DNA of 53,578 bases from Methylocystis sp. (lineage in GTDB: Bacteria; Pseudomonadota; Alphaproteobacteria; Rhizobiales; Beijerinckiaceae): the NCBI GenBank assembly GCA_016178015.1, contig JACOUB010000016.1:1-53578 (forward strand). The letters run 5' to 3'. This document shows positions 17,966 to 26,577 of this stretch, one piece after another. The translations under genes and the position numbers were made by a program. A model generated the notes under the pieces. The model worked only from the letters and a program-made list of their open reading frames with translations, made no database searches and was not told where the DNA came from. The stretch's first letter is position 1; each line of letters begins with the position of its first letter.

Positions 17966-18859
17966 ATGGGCGCGTCTGAATTCGTCGAGGAATCTGAGCT
18001 GCACGCCTTCGTCGATGGCGAACTCGATCCCGAACGGCAGCGCCAGATCGCCGATCATCTCGTCCGGCGCCCCGAAGACGCCGCTCTCGTCGAAGCCTGG
18101 CGCAGGCAGAATGCGGCGTTGCGCGGCGCCTTCGCGCAGACGGCGCAAGAGCCTCTGCCCGTGTCGCTGCAAGCGACGGCGCCAAGGGCCAACGCCAACC
18201 CGGCGAACGCGAGTTGGACAAGGTCCAGCGGCTCCGGCAAGGCGACGCCGAGGCGACCGGTGCGCCGCTTGGAGGATCTGCGCAGGAGCCGGCGCAGATA
18301 CGCGCTCGTTTCGTCGATCATGACGCTTTTGGCCGGCGTCGTCGTGGCCAGCGTCGCAATTCTCGCTTTTACCGGATCTGCCTCGCCGCCAGAAGAAGCG
18401 GAGCGCGGCGCGGCGTCCACGGGTTTCGTGGCAAGAGCCAATGTCGCCTATTTAACGTTCGCCAAAGACGCGCGGCCAGTGGAAATCGGCGCCGATCGGT
18501 CAGGCGAGCTCGCCGCTTGGCTGGCGGAGCGCGCCGGGTTTGGAACATTGCCGGATCTGTCTCGTGAGGGTCTGCGCTTCATTGGCGGGCGGCTCGTGCC
18601 CGGCGCGGCGGGCGCCGCCGGTTTGCTGCTGTACGAAACGCCGCGGGGCGAGCGCGTCGAACTCTATTTCGAGCGCGCCGAGGCGAGCGCCGCGCCAAGC
18701 GACCCGTTGAGGGCCGCGCCGGGTCTCGCCGCCATCGAATGGCGCGCCGCCGGCATGGCGTTCGTGCTGCTCGGTCCGCTTCCCGCCGAGACCATGCAGG
18801 CCGCCGCCGAACGCGCGGCGAGGGCGATCTCCGGCACAGCGGAATCTCCTAGTCGATGA
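17966..18859 (+). CDS. Membrane anti-sigma factor, zinc motif absent
   Basis: The 297-residue protein begins with an anti-sigma-type helical domain (ELHAFVDGELDPERQRQIADHL), then a linker, one membrane helix near residues 112-132 (VSSIMTLLAGVVVASVAILAF), and a periplasmic domain of about 160 residues. The Cys residues of the usual zinc-binding HxxxCxxC are missing, so it should be a zinc-free anti-sigma domain. It follows the ECF sigma gene by 12 bases. I infer that it holds the sigma factor at the membrane until the periplasmic domain senses a signal; the nature of the signal is not visible. Confidence 0.8.
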   Translation: MGASEFVEESELHAFVDGELDPERQRQIADHLVRRPEDAALVEAWRRQNAALRGAFAQTAQEPLPVSLQATAPRANANPANASWTRSSGSGKATPRRPVRRLEDLRRSRRRYALVSSIMTLLAGVVVASVAILAFTGSASPPEEAERGAASTGFVARANVAYLTFAKDARPVEIGADRSGELAAWLAERAGFGTLPDLSREGLRFIGGRLVPGAAGAAGLLLYETPRGERVELYFERAEASAAPSDPLRAAPGLAAIEWRAAGMAFVLLGPLPAETMQAAAERAARAISGTAESPSR

Positions 18860-18897
18860 GGAACTGCGACAAACGTGCGCCTTGATAATGCGCAGTC

Positions 18898-19668
18898 CTA
18901 AGAGCGCACCGCCAGAACTGGGTATTCGTCCCACGTGCGTCCCGCGAGTGTCCGACCGCTCCGACCCTTCCGGACGCCGCCCCATTGCTTGAAAAAGAAC
19001 GCCACGTCTTGTTCGCTGCATGCATCCCGCAATTTTTCGACCCACCAGGCTTCCATCGGGCGGGCGCCAGGGCCGGACTCTCCGCCGACGATCACCCAAT
19101 GAACGCCAGAAAGATCGGCGGCGATGACCGGCCCAATAAGAGGTTCGAACGAGACGAATCGGACGTGTGCGGGGGTTTCTCGAAGCATGTCGATCCGGCC
19201 GACATATTCCTGACTTTCGACGGACGTTCCAAGCCAAACATTGGGTAGCGTCGAAAAATCTTTTCCGCGTAAGACGTCCCGCATCCGCTCCGGACGCTTC
19301 GTCAAAATCTGGAATGAATGCCAAAAAGCCTTTTCCATGACCGTCCATACGCCTGCAATGAAATGCTCGGGGACGGAATCTTGAAACAGATCGGACATTG
19401 AATTCACGAAAATGCGCATCGGCTTGCGCCATTTCAGCGGCGCCGCGAGCGACGCTTCATCAAAATTGATTTGGCCCGTCCAGACCGCGCGGCGACCAGA
19501 TTTCCGGGTAGTTCCGGAGTATTTCTCGACGCCCATCGCGGCAAGGCGGGCCGCCATGCGTTGTGCATAGCAATTCGTGCATCCCGGCGATGCCATCGCG
19601 CATCCCGCTAAAGGATTCCATGTCGCTTCGGTCCACTCGATGTAAGACAGCCCTGCCATTCTCTTCAT
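18898..19668 (-). CDS. DUF5131 (phage Gp37/Gp68-like) three-Cys protein
   Basis: The 256-residue protein matches the DUF5131 family, also called phage Gp37/Gp68, found in phages and bacterial islands. The family hallmark is IEWTEATWNPLAGC followed by C-x6-C-x2-C (Cys23, Cys30, Cys33 in GCAMASPGCTNCYAQ), which resembles a radical-SAM cluster motif without being the standard CxxxCxxC. Later conserved parts are IFVNSMSDLFQD and WVIVGGESGPGARPM. Activity is unknown. The ATG overlaps the stop of the TcmP gene (ATGA at 19665-19668), so translation is coupled. Base composition is lower in GC than the flanks, suggesting transfer. Confidence 0.88.
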   Translation of the reverse strand: MKRMAGLSYIEWTEATWNPLAGCAMASPGCTNCYAQRMAARLAAMGVEKYSGTTRKSGRRAVWTGQINFDEASLAAPLKWRKPMRIFVNSMSDLFQDSVPEHFIAGVWTVMEKAFWHSFQILTKRPERMRDVLRGKDFSTLPNVWLGTSVESQEYVGRIDMLRETPAHVRFVSFEPLIGPVIAADLSGVHWVIVGGESGPGARPMEAWWVEKLRDACSEQDVAFFFKQWGGVRKGRSGRTLAGRTWDEYPVLAVRS

Positions 19669-20555
19669 CGTTTCGAGTCGCGAGGCAGCTTCACAGCGCT
19701 TTGCGCAAGCCTCATCGCGAGATTTCCAGCCGCTTTGCTAGGATTGGCGCATATGATGAACAAATGATAAAGAACTGCGCCTTTCGAATTCTTGAGTTCG
19801 AGTTGGGTCTCGCATACGAAGGGAAATATATCCTTTAATCGTTTGAGGACGAAGCGGCGTAACCCTTCCACGTTTATCGTCTTTTTGGTGGTCGAAACGT
19901 TCGGTGCGAACAGATCCGCCTTTAGAGTTTTTTGGTAGGACGCACCTCGCCAGTCGCAAGGACCGAGGTGATCGTCTATGCGCTTTGCCCATTCGGGCGG
20001 AATGTTGCCGTGGCCGGCGAGCATCCGATTCAGTGGCCCCGTCGGAAAGAGCAAAGCTATATCCACGGCTTTGGTTCTCGCCAGCGCCTCGAGGGTCGCC
20101 CAGCTGACTTGCATGCCGTAGGGATCGATGAACACCGCCGCCCTTGTGCTCAGCCATGAGGTCGTCTGGCAGAGCGTCGTCAAAACCTCATTAGCATCCC
20201 CGGTCAGCACATCGATATTTCTTGCCGGAAATTTGGTTTGCAGCTCCTTGAGCGCCGCCGCATGATCTTCGTTGAGGTCGACGAAAACATATCGGTCAAA
20301 CGGCGGATCGATCGCCAGAGCGATACGAGCAGAACCATCTTTCACCTCGCCGACCTCGCCAGCATCTTCCCCGAAGAGCAACGATCCAATCGCCAGAGGC
20401 TGCTTGGACTCGCTTCTTTCACCAGTCCCGGCAAAGGCGTCGACATACCATTTATTGAAATGCTGATTTTTCAATGCTCGCGCGTAGGCAGTAAAGTAAC
20501 GTTGCATCACTGCGAGCTTCTCTTCGGTCCAGTTGCCCCCAAACGTGTGGCTCAT
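19665..20555 (-). CDS. tcmP: Three-Cys-motif partner protein TcmP
   Basis: The 296-residue protein matches TcmP, a family named for its genomic pairing with three-Cys-motif proteins such as the next gene. It has a Rossmann-like methyltransferase outline: WYVDAFAGTG (37-46, motif I-like), VFVDLNEDHAAALKEL (motif II-like) and AAVFIDPYG (motif IV-like, near the DPPY of N-methyltransferases). Enzymatic activity of the family is not established to my knowledge. The ATG at 20555 is chosen because GGAGG lies 7 bases upstream. The 5' region has a duplicated ATATGTTCT. GC is clearly lower than in flanking housekeeping genes. Confidence 0.88.
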   Translation of the reverse strand: MSHTFGGNWTEEKLAVMQRYFTAYARALKNQHFNKWYVDAFAGTGERSESKQPLAIGSLLFGEDAGEVGEVKDGSARIALAIDPPFDRYVFVDLNEDHAAALKELQTKFPARNIDVLTGDANEVLTTLCQTTSWLSTRAAVFIDPYGMQVSWATLEALARTKAVDIALLFPTGPLNRMLAGHGNIPPEWAKRIDDHLGPCDWRGASYQKTLKADLFAPNVSTTKKTINVEGLRRFVLKRLKDIFPFVCETQLELKNSKGAVLYHLFIICANPSKAAGNLAMRLAQSAVKLPRDSKR

Positions 20556-20568
20556 GAAGTGCCTCCAG

Positions 20569-20588
20569 ATATGTTCTGTATATGTTCT
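20569..20588. promoter_or_regulatory. Direct repeat ATATGTTCT x2 upstream of tcmP
   Basis: Identical nonamers at 20569-20577 and 20580-20588 repeat with an 11-base period, one helical turn, 14-33 bases in front of the tcmP start codon and just upstream of its ribosome-binding site. This is the spacing of an operator bound on one face of DNA. No regulator gene is next to it. Confidence 0.45.
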
Positions 20589-20635
20589 CATAAAACGCGG
20601 GCACCCGCAATAAGATTTCGCGCTGCCGCGCTATC

Positions 20636-21592
20636 TTACGCCATCCCCTTGCGGGGATTGTAAGGTTTGGATGCTCGCCATTTCCGCATCAACATTTCGA
20701 GATCGGGGTCGGCGCCGTCCGGCAGCGCGATTTTCAAGCTCACATAGAGATCGCCCGCCGGCTTGCCCTCGAAAGCGGGCAGCCCCTTGCCGCGCAAGCG
20801 CAGCACGCGGCCGGCGTTCGAGCCGGCGGGAACGGACAGCTCCACCACGCCGTCCAAGGTCGGCGCGGCGATCTTGCCGCCGAGCACCGCCTCGTAGAGC
20901 GTAATCGGCAAATCGAGCTCGAGATCGCGCCCGCGCACCTTGAAAAGAGGATGCGGCGCGATCTTCACGCTCACCAGTGCGTCGCCCGGATCGCCGCCGC
21001 CGGGTCCGGGCTGGCCCTGGCCGCGCAGCCTGATCTGCTTGCCGTCCTCGATCCCCGCCGGAATGGCGACATCGAGCGCCCTGCCGTTAGGCAGGAAGAC
21101 GCGCGCGTGCGCGCCCTTGACCGCTTGCTCGAGCGAAACGGTCGCCTGCGCAGTGACATCTTCGCCTCGCCGGGCGGCAAAGCCCGCGCGCCCCCGCCGC
21201 GCGCCGGCGCCGAACAGATCGGCGAACAGATCGGATGGATCGAACCCGCCGCGCCCATGCGGCGCGTCGCCGCCAACATGGAACTCGAAAGGTTCGCCGC
21301 CCCCCGCCCCCCGCCTGGCGCGCGTAAAACCGCCGGGCCCGCCGAAGCCTTCGAAGCCGGTGAACCGCGGCTTGCCGTCGGCGTCGATCTCGCCGCGGTC
21401 GAATTGCGCTTTCTTTTTCTCGTCGCCGAGGATTTCGTATGCGGAGTTGGCCTCGGCGAATTTTTCCTTGGCCTTGGGATCGTGCTTGTTCTGATCAGGG
21501 TGATATTTCTTGGCAAGATGGCGAAACGCCTTCTTGATCTCGCCGGGGCCCGCCGTCTTGGCGACGCCCAAAACCTCATATGGATCGCGCAT
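20636..21592 (-). CDS. DnaJ-family co-chaperone, CbpA type
   Basis: The 318-residue protein has an N-terminal J-domain ([21 protein letters not shown] with KKYHPDQN carrying the HPD that stimulates DnaK), a Gly/Phe-rich linker, and two C-terminal substrate-binding domains ([38 protein letters not shown] in parts). The zinc-finger domain of DnaJ is absent, which makes it a type-II (CbpA-like) protein that directs DnaK to clients. It starts at the ATG at 21592 and stands alone between the tcmP module and the C1 region. Confidence 0.92.
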   Translation of the reverse strand: MRDPYEVLGVAKTAGPGEIKKAFRHLAKKYHPDQNKHDPKAKEKFAEANSAYEILGDEKKKAQFDRGEIDADGKPRFTGFEGFGGPGGFTRARRGAGGGEPFEFHVGGDAPHGRGGFDPSDLFADLFGAGARRGRAGFAARRGEDVTAQATVSLEQAVKGAHARVFLPNGRALDVAIPAGIEDGKQIRLRGQGQPGPGGGDPGDALVSVKIAPHPLFKVRGRDLELDLPITLYEAVLGGKIAAPTLDGVVELSVPAGSNAGRVLRLRGKGLPAFEGKPAGDLYVSLKIALPDGADPDLEMLMRKWRASKPYNPRKGMA

Positions 21593-21699
21593 CTCTCATG
21601 CAGTCCATCGCCGCGCTTGCCACGAACGCAGCGCTAGCGGTCATGTCCATATTTGGGAAAAGACAACGCGACCCGCAAGCGCCGAGCGGGAGAGTGCGT

Positions 21700-22497
21700 T
21701 CACGACGCGTCGGCGATCGGCCATTCGCCCGTAAAGACCGTTCCCTTCGAATCATGCGCCTCCACGCGAATCGTCTTGGCGCCGTTCGGCGCATAGGTGA
21801 AGCGGAAATTCGGGTCTTCGGACAGCGAAATGCCGCCTTCCATGGAAAAGATCAGCTCGTCGCCCTGCTTCACCACGATCTTGTCGATAAAATGGGCTGG
21901 AATGTAAAGGTGGGTGAGCTGATCCATCTGCATCCCGGAATTGTTGGGGTGGCGCACCATGATCTGCGCCTCGCGCCGGCCCGCCTCCTCCGCCTTGAAC
22001 TCGCGGTACTTCATTTGCCCGAGATTGTTCATCGCCTCGTCGATGTCCTTGACCGCCGGCGCCGAGCAGCCGCCGGACGCCTTGACGAATTTCACCGCCC
22101 CATGCAGCGCGCCGTCCTGCGTCTCGGCGACGGCATGGACGTTGGTGTATGAATTGACGCGCACGCGCGTCGATATCCACGTAAGGCCCGCATGCTCGCC
22201 AATGGTGAAGGCGGCGGCCATCGGCGCCGGATTCTGATCGATGACCAGCGTCGCCTTGCGCACGCGGCCGGCCGGCCCGTCGAAGCGTATCGTCATCGGC
22301 ACGATCGCCGCGTCTTCGGCGCGCGCCGGCGCTTGCAGCGCAACGACGCCGTCAGGTTCGGCGATTGTCCGGTCTTGGAAAATATCCGCAACGAGGCCCG
22401 GCCAAGGATCCGGCGGCGGCGGCGCCTGCGCGAGAGCCGCCGGCGAGAGAAACAGAGAGAGCGCCAGCGCCAGGGAGAATTGGGCGGCTCGCGCCAC
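21700..22497 (-). CDS. Quinoprotein dehydrogenase-associated SoxYZ-like carrier
   Basis: From the GTG at 22497 the protein is 265 residues: a signal peptide (LALALSLFLSPAALAQA), a SoxY-like domain with Cys144 in SGGCSAP, and a SoxZ-like domain (KYREFKAEEAGRREAQIMVRHP region). In thiosulfate oxidation SoxYZ carries sulfur on a C-terminal Cys; the fused form near PQQ dehydrogenases has an unproven periplasmic role. The start is uncertain: a REP pair lies directly upstream (22504-22559), and the open frame reaches back through it to an ATG at 22632. That longer N-terminus would be translated REP and seems unlikely. It precedes the metallohydrolase-xoxF block. Confidence 0.85.
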   Translation of the reverse strand: MARAAQFSLALALSLFLSPAALAQAPPPPDPWPGLVADIFQDRTIAEPDGVVALQAPARAEDAAIVPMTIRFDGPAGRVRKATLVIDQNPAPMAAAFTIGEHAGLTWISTRVRVNSYTNVHAVAETQDGALHGAVKFVKASGGCSAPAVKDIDEAMNNLGQMKYREFKAEEAGRREAQIMVRHPNNSGMQMDQLTHLYIPAHFIDKIVVKQGDELIFSMEGGISLSEDPNFRFTYAPNGAKTIRVEAHDSKGTVFTGEWPIADAS

Positions 22498-22503
22498 ATT
22501 CGC

Positions 22504-22559
22504 GGACCGCGAGCCTTCAGGCTCGCCTGATGGCTTGCGAGCCTGAAGGCTCGCGGTCC
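22504..22559. repeat. REP pair (BIME-like), copy 3
   Basis: Units at 22504-22526 and 22537-22559 face each other with a 10-base spacer. The pair begins 7 bases upstream of the GTG start proposed for the SoxYZ-like gene, where a Shine-Dalgarno sequence would be expected. Confidence 0.9.
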
Positions 22560-22683
22560 ATGTCCGACGCGATCTTTGGCGGAATGGGCAGCCGTTTTGC
22601 ACGCCCGATCGTGCGATTGAAGCATCGATCATGTTCGTTTCCTCACTTTCTGCACAAAACTTAATTCATAGCGCGCGCATCTC

Positions 22684-23607
22684 TCAAGGGCTTTCCCACT
22701 CGAGCTCGGCGAAGCCGGCGGTGGCGTTGCGGCCATTGTAGTCGTCGAACAGGCGCCAATTGGGGCGTTCGCTCTGGCCCGCCGTGCGCGCCGCAGTCTC
22801 GACGCTCGCGCCTTTGGCGATCGCAGCGCGAAGATCGCGCGTCAGCCGCGTCAAATAGGCTGTCTCCGTTTGGAGCGCCAGCGGCCAGGGCGCAACGAGC
22901 GGCCCATGCCCCGGCACGACGCGGCTCGCTTCGAGCTTCGCCAATCTCTCTGCGACCTCGAGAAATCCCAAGAGGCTGCCGTCGACGATCGGCACGTGCT
23001 GCAAGAACAGCAGGTCGCCGGCAAACAGCGTGCCGGTCCGCGTGTCGAGCACGGTCAGATCGCCATCGGTATGGGCTGTCCGCCATGCCTGCAGCACGAT
23101 CTCGCGGCCGCCGAGATCGAGCGTCGTCTTGTCTTCCACCGTCAAGGTCGGCGCAATGATCTTCACCCCGTCGAGCGCCGCTCCCATCGCTGCGCCGAAG
23201 GACGACAGATAGAACGCGCCGCGCGCCGCCAGGGCGCGCGGCAGATTCTTGTGGCCGACGAAGACGACGCCGGCCGCCGCGAAGGCGGCGTTGCCGAATA
23301 TATGGTCGGGGTGGGCGTGCGTATTGATGACATAGCGAATTGGCTTGGGCGTTCTTTCTCGCAGCGCAGCAAGAAATTCGCGCCCTTCGATCACGCTGCC
23401 GCCAGTGTCGACGACGGCGACGGCGTCGGCGCCCTCAATCAATCCGATGTTCGCGATGTCTCCGCTATTCGCTTGTGACATCAATGCTATTTGACCTTGG
23501 TGAGCGAATACGCCCGGAGCTATCTCTAAAAGATCGAATGCGCCGGCGGCGCTCGCGCATAGCTGGCTCGCAAGCAGCGTCAATGCGATTATTATGCACC
23601 GCAACAT
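22684..23607 (-). CDS. Quinoprotein relay system zinc metallohydrolase
   Basis: The 307-residue protein has a signal peptide (LRCIIIALTLLASQLCASAAGA) and a metallo-beta-lactamase fold with THAHPDH (His97, His99, Asp101, His102), a later His in WRTAHTDGDL, Asp in LFAGDLLF and His in VPGHGP. This is the periplasmic MBL family repeatedly found beside PQQ alcohol dehydrogenases and SoxYZ-like carriers; its substrate is not known. The ATG at 23607 is chosen to give a normal signal peptide. It is divergent from xoxF and just upstream of the SoxYZ-like gene on the same strand (REP between). Confidence 0.88.
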   Translation of the reverse strand: MLRCIIIALTLLASQLCASAAGAFDLLEIAPGVFAHQGQIALMSQANSGDIANIGLIEGADAVAVVDTGGSVIEGREFLAALRERTPKPIRYVINTHAHPDHIFGNAAFAAAGVVFVGHKNLPRALAARGAFYLSSFGAAMGAALDGVKIIAPTLTVEDKTTLDLGGREIVLQAWRTAHTDGDLTVLDTRTGTLFAGDLLFLQHVPIVDGSLLGFLEVAERLAKLEASRVVPGHGPLVAPWPLALQTETAYLTRLTRDLRAAIAKGASVETAARTAGQSERPNWRLFDDYNGRNATAGFAELEWESP

Positions 23608-23928
23608 TGATCGTCGCTTCCATTCGCCGGCAGCGCCGGCGGCTAACGGCGACCAGCGCAGCGAGAGTCGGCCAGCTTGAGCTTTTTGGGATTGCGCTTC
23701 AATCGTCCGCGACATATTATCCCGCCGTTTCCGATTTGAAAGATGTCTTCTGGCCGGGAACCGGGGGCTTCTCTTCGGAGGGCAGGCGGGGGTCGCGTCC
23801 GGCGTCGCCGCTTGTCTTAAGACTTAAACGAGGGAAACGCCTTCCCAATGTCGAGGCGCCCGCGAGGCGCGATGTCGACGGCGAAGCTGCGCCTTTTGCG
23901 CGGCTAATGTCGTCAGGAGGAAAAGCTC
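23608..23928. other. Divergent control region between metallohydrolase gene and xoxF
   Basis: These 321 bases contain no gene I can support. They hold a strong xoxF ribosome-binding site (AGGAGG with 8 bases to the ATG) and a 10-base perfect palindrome GTCTTAAGAC at 23814-23823, about 105 bases upstream of xoxF. Both genes should be controlled from here. Clear -35/-10 boxes cannot be chosen by eye. Confidence 0.5.
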
Positions 23929-25818
23929 ATGCATAAGCTGTTGTTGACGACTTCGGTTGGCATTCTCGCGCTGTTCGCGGCCGGCGCGGCGAACGCCGCC
24001 GACGAATTGCTGGAACTCCAGAAGAATCCTAAGGCCTGGGCGTTGCCGACCGGCGATTACGCTAATCATCGTTATTCCGCACTCAAGCAGATCACCACTG
24101 AAAACGTCGGCAGGCTCGCTGCCGCGTGGAGCTTTTCGACCGGCGTGCTGCGCGGTCATGAAGGCGCGCCCCTGGTGGTCGGCGACGTGATGTATCTGCA
24201 CACGCCGTTCCCCAACAATGTTTACGCGCTCGATCTCAACAACGACGGCAAGATCCTTTGGAAATACGAGCCCAAGCAAGATCCGAGCGTCGTTCCGGTG
24301 ATGTGCTGCGACACGGTCAACCGCGGTCTGGCCTATGGCGACGGCAAGATCTTCCTTGCGCAAGCCGACACGGTTCTCGTGGCGCTCGACGCCAAGACCG
24401 GCAAGGCGGTGTGGTCGGTGAAGAATGGCGACCCGACCAAGGGCGCGACCTCCACCGCTGCGCCGCACGTCTTCAAGGACAAGGTGCTGGTCGGCATCGC
24501 CGGCGGCGAGTTCGGCGTGCGCGGCAGCATCACCGCTTACGACATCAAGGACGGCAAGCTGGCGTGGCGCGGCTATTCGATGGGCCCCGACTCCGACACG
24601 CTGATCGACCCCGACAAGACAACGCATCTCGGCAAGCCGGTCGGCAAAGATTCGAGCGTCAGCACGTGGCAGGGCGATCAGTGGCAGATCGGCGGCGGCA
24701 CCACGTGGGGGTGGTATTCCTACGATCCCGATCTCAACTTGATCTATTACGGCTCGGGCAATCCCTCGACCTGGAACCCCAAGCAGCGTCCTGGCGACAA
24801 CCGCTGGTCGATGACCGTCTGGGCGCGCGATCTCGATACGGGCGCCGCCAAGTGGGTCTATCAGATGACCCCGCATGACGAGTGGGACTACGACGGCATC
24901 AACGAGATGATCCTGGCCGACCAGACCATCGGCGGCGCGCCCCGTAAGACGCTCGTCCACTTCGACCGTAACGGCTTCGGCTATACGCTCGATCGCACCA
25001 ACGGCGAACTGCTCGTCGCCGAGAAGTTCGATCCGGCCGTGAACTGGGCGACCAAGGTCGATATGGACAAGAGTTCTGCGACCTATGGCCGGCCGCTCGT
25101 CGTCGACAAATATTCGACCGAAAAGAACGGCGAGGACGTCAACACCAAAGGCGTCTGCCCGGCGGCGTTGGGTTCGAAGGACGAGCAGCCCGCGTCGTTC
25201 TCGCCGGATACGGGTCTGTTCTATGTGCCGACCAACCACGTCTGCATGGATTACGAGCCGTTCCGCGTGAGCTACACCGCGGGGCAGCCCTACGTCGGCG
25301 CCACGCTGGAGATGTTCCCGCCCCCCGGCGAGAGCAACATGGGCAACTTCATTGCCTGGGACGCTCGCACCGGCAAGATCGTGTGGTCCACCAAGGAACA
25401 GTTCTCGGTGTGGTCGGGAACGGTGACGACGGCCGGCGGCGTCGCCTTCTACGGCACCCTCGAAGGCTACCTGAAGGCGGTCGACCTCAAGACGGGTAAG
25501 GAACTGTATAAATACAAGACCCCGTCGGGAATCATCGGCAACGTGATCACCTACGAGCATGGCGGCAAGCAATACGTCGCGGTCATGTCAGGCATCGGCG
25601 GCTGGGCCGGCATTGGGCTGGCGGCTGGTCTGACCAAGAGCAACGAAGGCCTCGGCGCGGTCGGCGGCTATCGGGCGCTGTCGGATTACACGGCGCTCGG
25701 CGGCGTGTTGACCGTCTTCGCTCTGCCGGCTGGCAGCGAAAGCGCGGCCAATCCGGCTGCCCCGGCCGCCCCGGCTGCCCCGGCGGCGCCGGGGGTGTGG
25801 AAAGCGCCCGTCCAATAA
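23929..25818 (+). CDS. xoxF: Lanthanide-dependent methanol dehydrogenase XoxF
   Basis: XoxF oxidises methanol in the periplasm using PQQ and a lanthanide. The 629-residue precursor has a signal peptide (ending ANAA), the eight-bladed propeller with repeated AxDxxTGK-type segments ([27 protein letters not shown]), the vicinal disulfide Cys126-Cys127 in [10 protein letters not shown] that stacks on PQQ, and WDYDG with Asp320 and Asp322. The second Asp is the residue that marks Ln-dependent enzymes, since the calcium enzyme MxaF has Ala there. An unusual C-terminal tail (about 605-629) is Pro-Ala rich ([13 protein letters not shown]). xoxG and xoxJ follow on the same strand. The lanthanide switch is the expected regulation, but no site is visible. 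Confidence 0.97.
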   Translation: MHKLLLTTSVGILALFAAGAANAADELLELQKNPKAWALPTGDYANHRYSALKQITTENVGRLAAAWSFSTGVLRGHEGAPLVVGDVMYLHTPFPNNVYALDLNNDGKILWKYEPKQDPSVVPVMCCDTVNRGLAYGDGKIFLAQADTVLVALDAKTGKAVWSVKNGDPTKGATSTAAPHVFKDKVLVGIAGGEFGVRGSITAYDIKDGKLAWRGYSMGPDSDTLIDPDKTTHLGKPVGKDSSVSTWQGDQWQIGGGTTWGWYSYDPDLNLIYYGSGNPSTWNPKQRPGDNRWSMTVWARDLDTGAAKWVYQMTPHDEWDYDGINEMILADQTIGGAPRKTLVHFDRNGFGYTLDRTNGELLVAEKFDPAVNWATKVDMDKSSATYGRPLVVDKYSTEKNGEDVNTKGVCPAALGSKDEQPASFSPDTGLFYVPTNHVCMDYEPFRVSYTAGQPYVGATLEMFPPPGESNMGNFIAWDARTGKIVWSTKEQFSVWSGTVTTAGGVAFYGTLEGYLKAVDLKTGKELYKYKTPSGIIGNVITYEHGGKQYVAVMSGIGGWAGIGLAAGLTKSNEGLGAVGGYRALSDYTALGGVLTVFALPAGSESAANPAAPAAPAAPAAPGVWKAPVQ

Positions 25819-25948
25819 GCCGGCGCAAAGTCGCCCGGTTGTTGAGCGGAGCGTCGCAGGCAATCTGACTGGCGCTCGGCGAACCGCCTCACAAGGCGCG
25901 TCGCCGGGCGCTCTCTTTTGTAAATGCGTAAACTTCGGGAGAGAGTTA

Positions 25949-26470
25949 ATGAGGCTGTTGCTTGCCGGGGCGCTCGCCCTGAGCGTCTTCATGGGTCTGG
26001 GAACGATCGCCGAGGCCGAGCCGCCCAGCGATCCGGCTGCCGTCAAGTCGGTGGATGGCAAGTATTACGACAAGAACGGCGATCCCACATACAAAGTGCA
26101 AGCCGATGGGACGGTGGATTGGTACACGTTCTCGGGCTATCGCCGTTATCATGCCGAATGCCACGTTTGCCACGGCCCCAATGGCGAAGGCTCGACCTAC
26201 GCGCCGGCGTTGAAGGACTCCGTCAAGCGTTTCAATTACGCTGAATTCGTTGGCATCGTCGTCGGCGGGCGGCAAAACAAGGTGGCGGGCAACGAGAGCG
26301 TCATGCCGGCCTTCGCCGAGAACAAGAACGCCATGTGCTACATGGACGACCTATACATTTATCTGCGCGCCCGTTCGACCGGGGCCGTAGATCGCGGTCG
26401 CCCCGAGAAGAAAGAGGAAAAGCCCGCCGCGTTCAGCGAGGCCGAAGCGAAGTGCATGAGCGGCAAGTAA
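25949..26470 (+). CDS. xoxG: Cytochrome c XoxG, electron acceptor of XoxF
   Basis: The 173-residue protein has a signal peptide (LLLAGALALSVFMGLGTIAEA), one haem site CHVCH (Cys71, Cys74, His75) and a likely Met ligand in SVMPAF (Met119). It is the cytochrome cL-type acceptor expected next to XoxF and should pass electrons on to the terminal cytochrome oxidase. A second Cys pair (Cys130, Cys169) is present and might bridge the C-terminal tail. The start is preceded by GGGAGAG. It is 130 bases after xoxF and 5 bases upstream of the first possible xoxJ start. Confidence 0.95.
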   Translation: MRLLLAGALALSVFMGLGTIAEAEPPSDPAAVKSVDGKYYDKNGDPTYKVQADGTVDWYTFSGYRRYHAECHVCHGPNGEGSTYAPALKDSVKRFNYAEFVGIVVGGRQNKVAGNESVMPAFAENKNAMCYMDDLYIYLRARSTGAVDRGRPEKKEEKPAAFSEAEAKCMSGK

Positions 26471-26492
26471 TATCATTGACAAAAAAGGCACA

Positions 26493-26577
26493 CCCGTCAT
26501 TGCGAACCGAAGGCGAAGCAATCCAGGGCTGTGAGGCGTCTGGATTGCTTCGGAGCAATGCTCCTTGCAATGACGGG
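26493..26577. repeat. 85-bp nested inverted repeat (MITE-like) at the xoxJ 5' end
   Basis: The element has outer inverted repeats CCCGTCATTGC/GCAATGACGGG (11 bp, 26493-26503 and 26567-26577) and inner ones AAGCAATCCAG/CTGGATTGCTT. It carries no gene and could be a non-autonomous mobile element or dispersed palindrome. It covers the start region of xoxJ. Confidence 0.85.

Noticed and set aside
23340-23936. Plus-strand open frame opposite the metallohydrolase gene and through the xoxF promoter
   Set aside because: Arginine-rich shadow protein, no ribosome site; the minus-strand gene has a signal peptide and zinc motifs.
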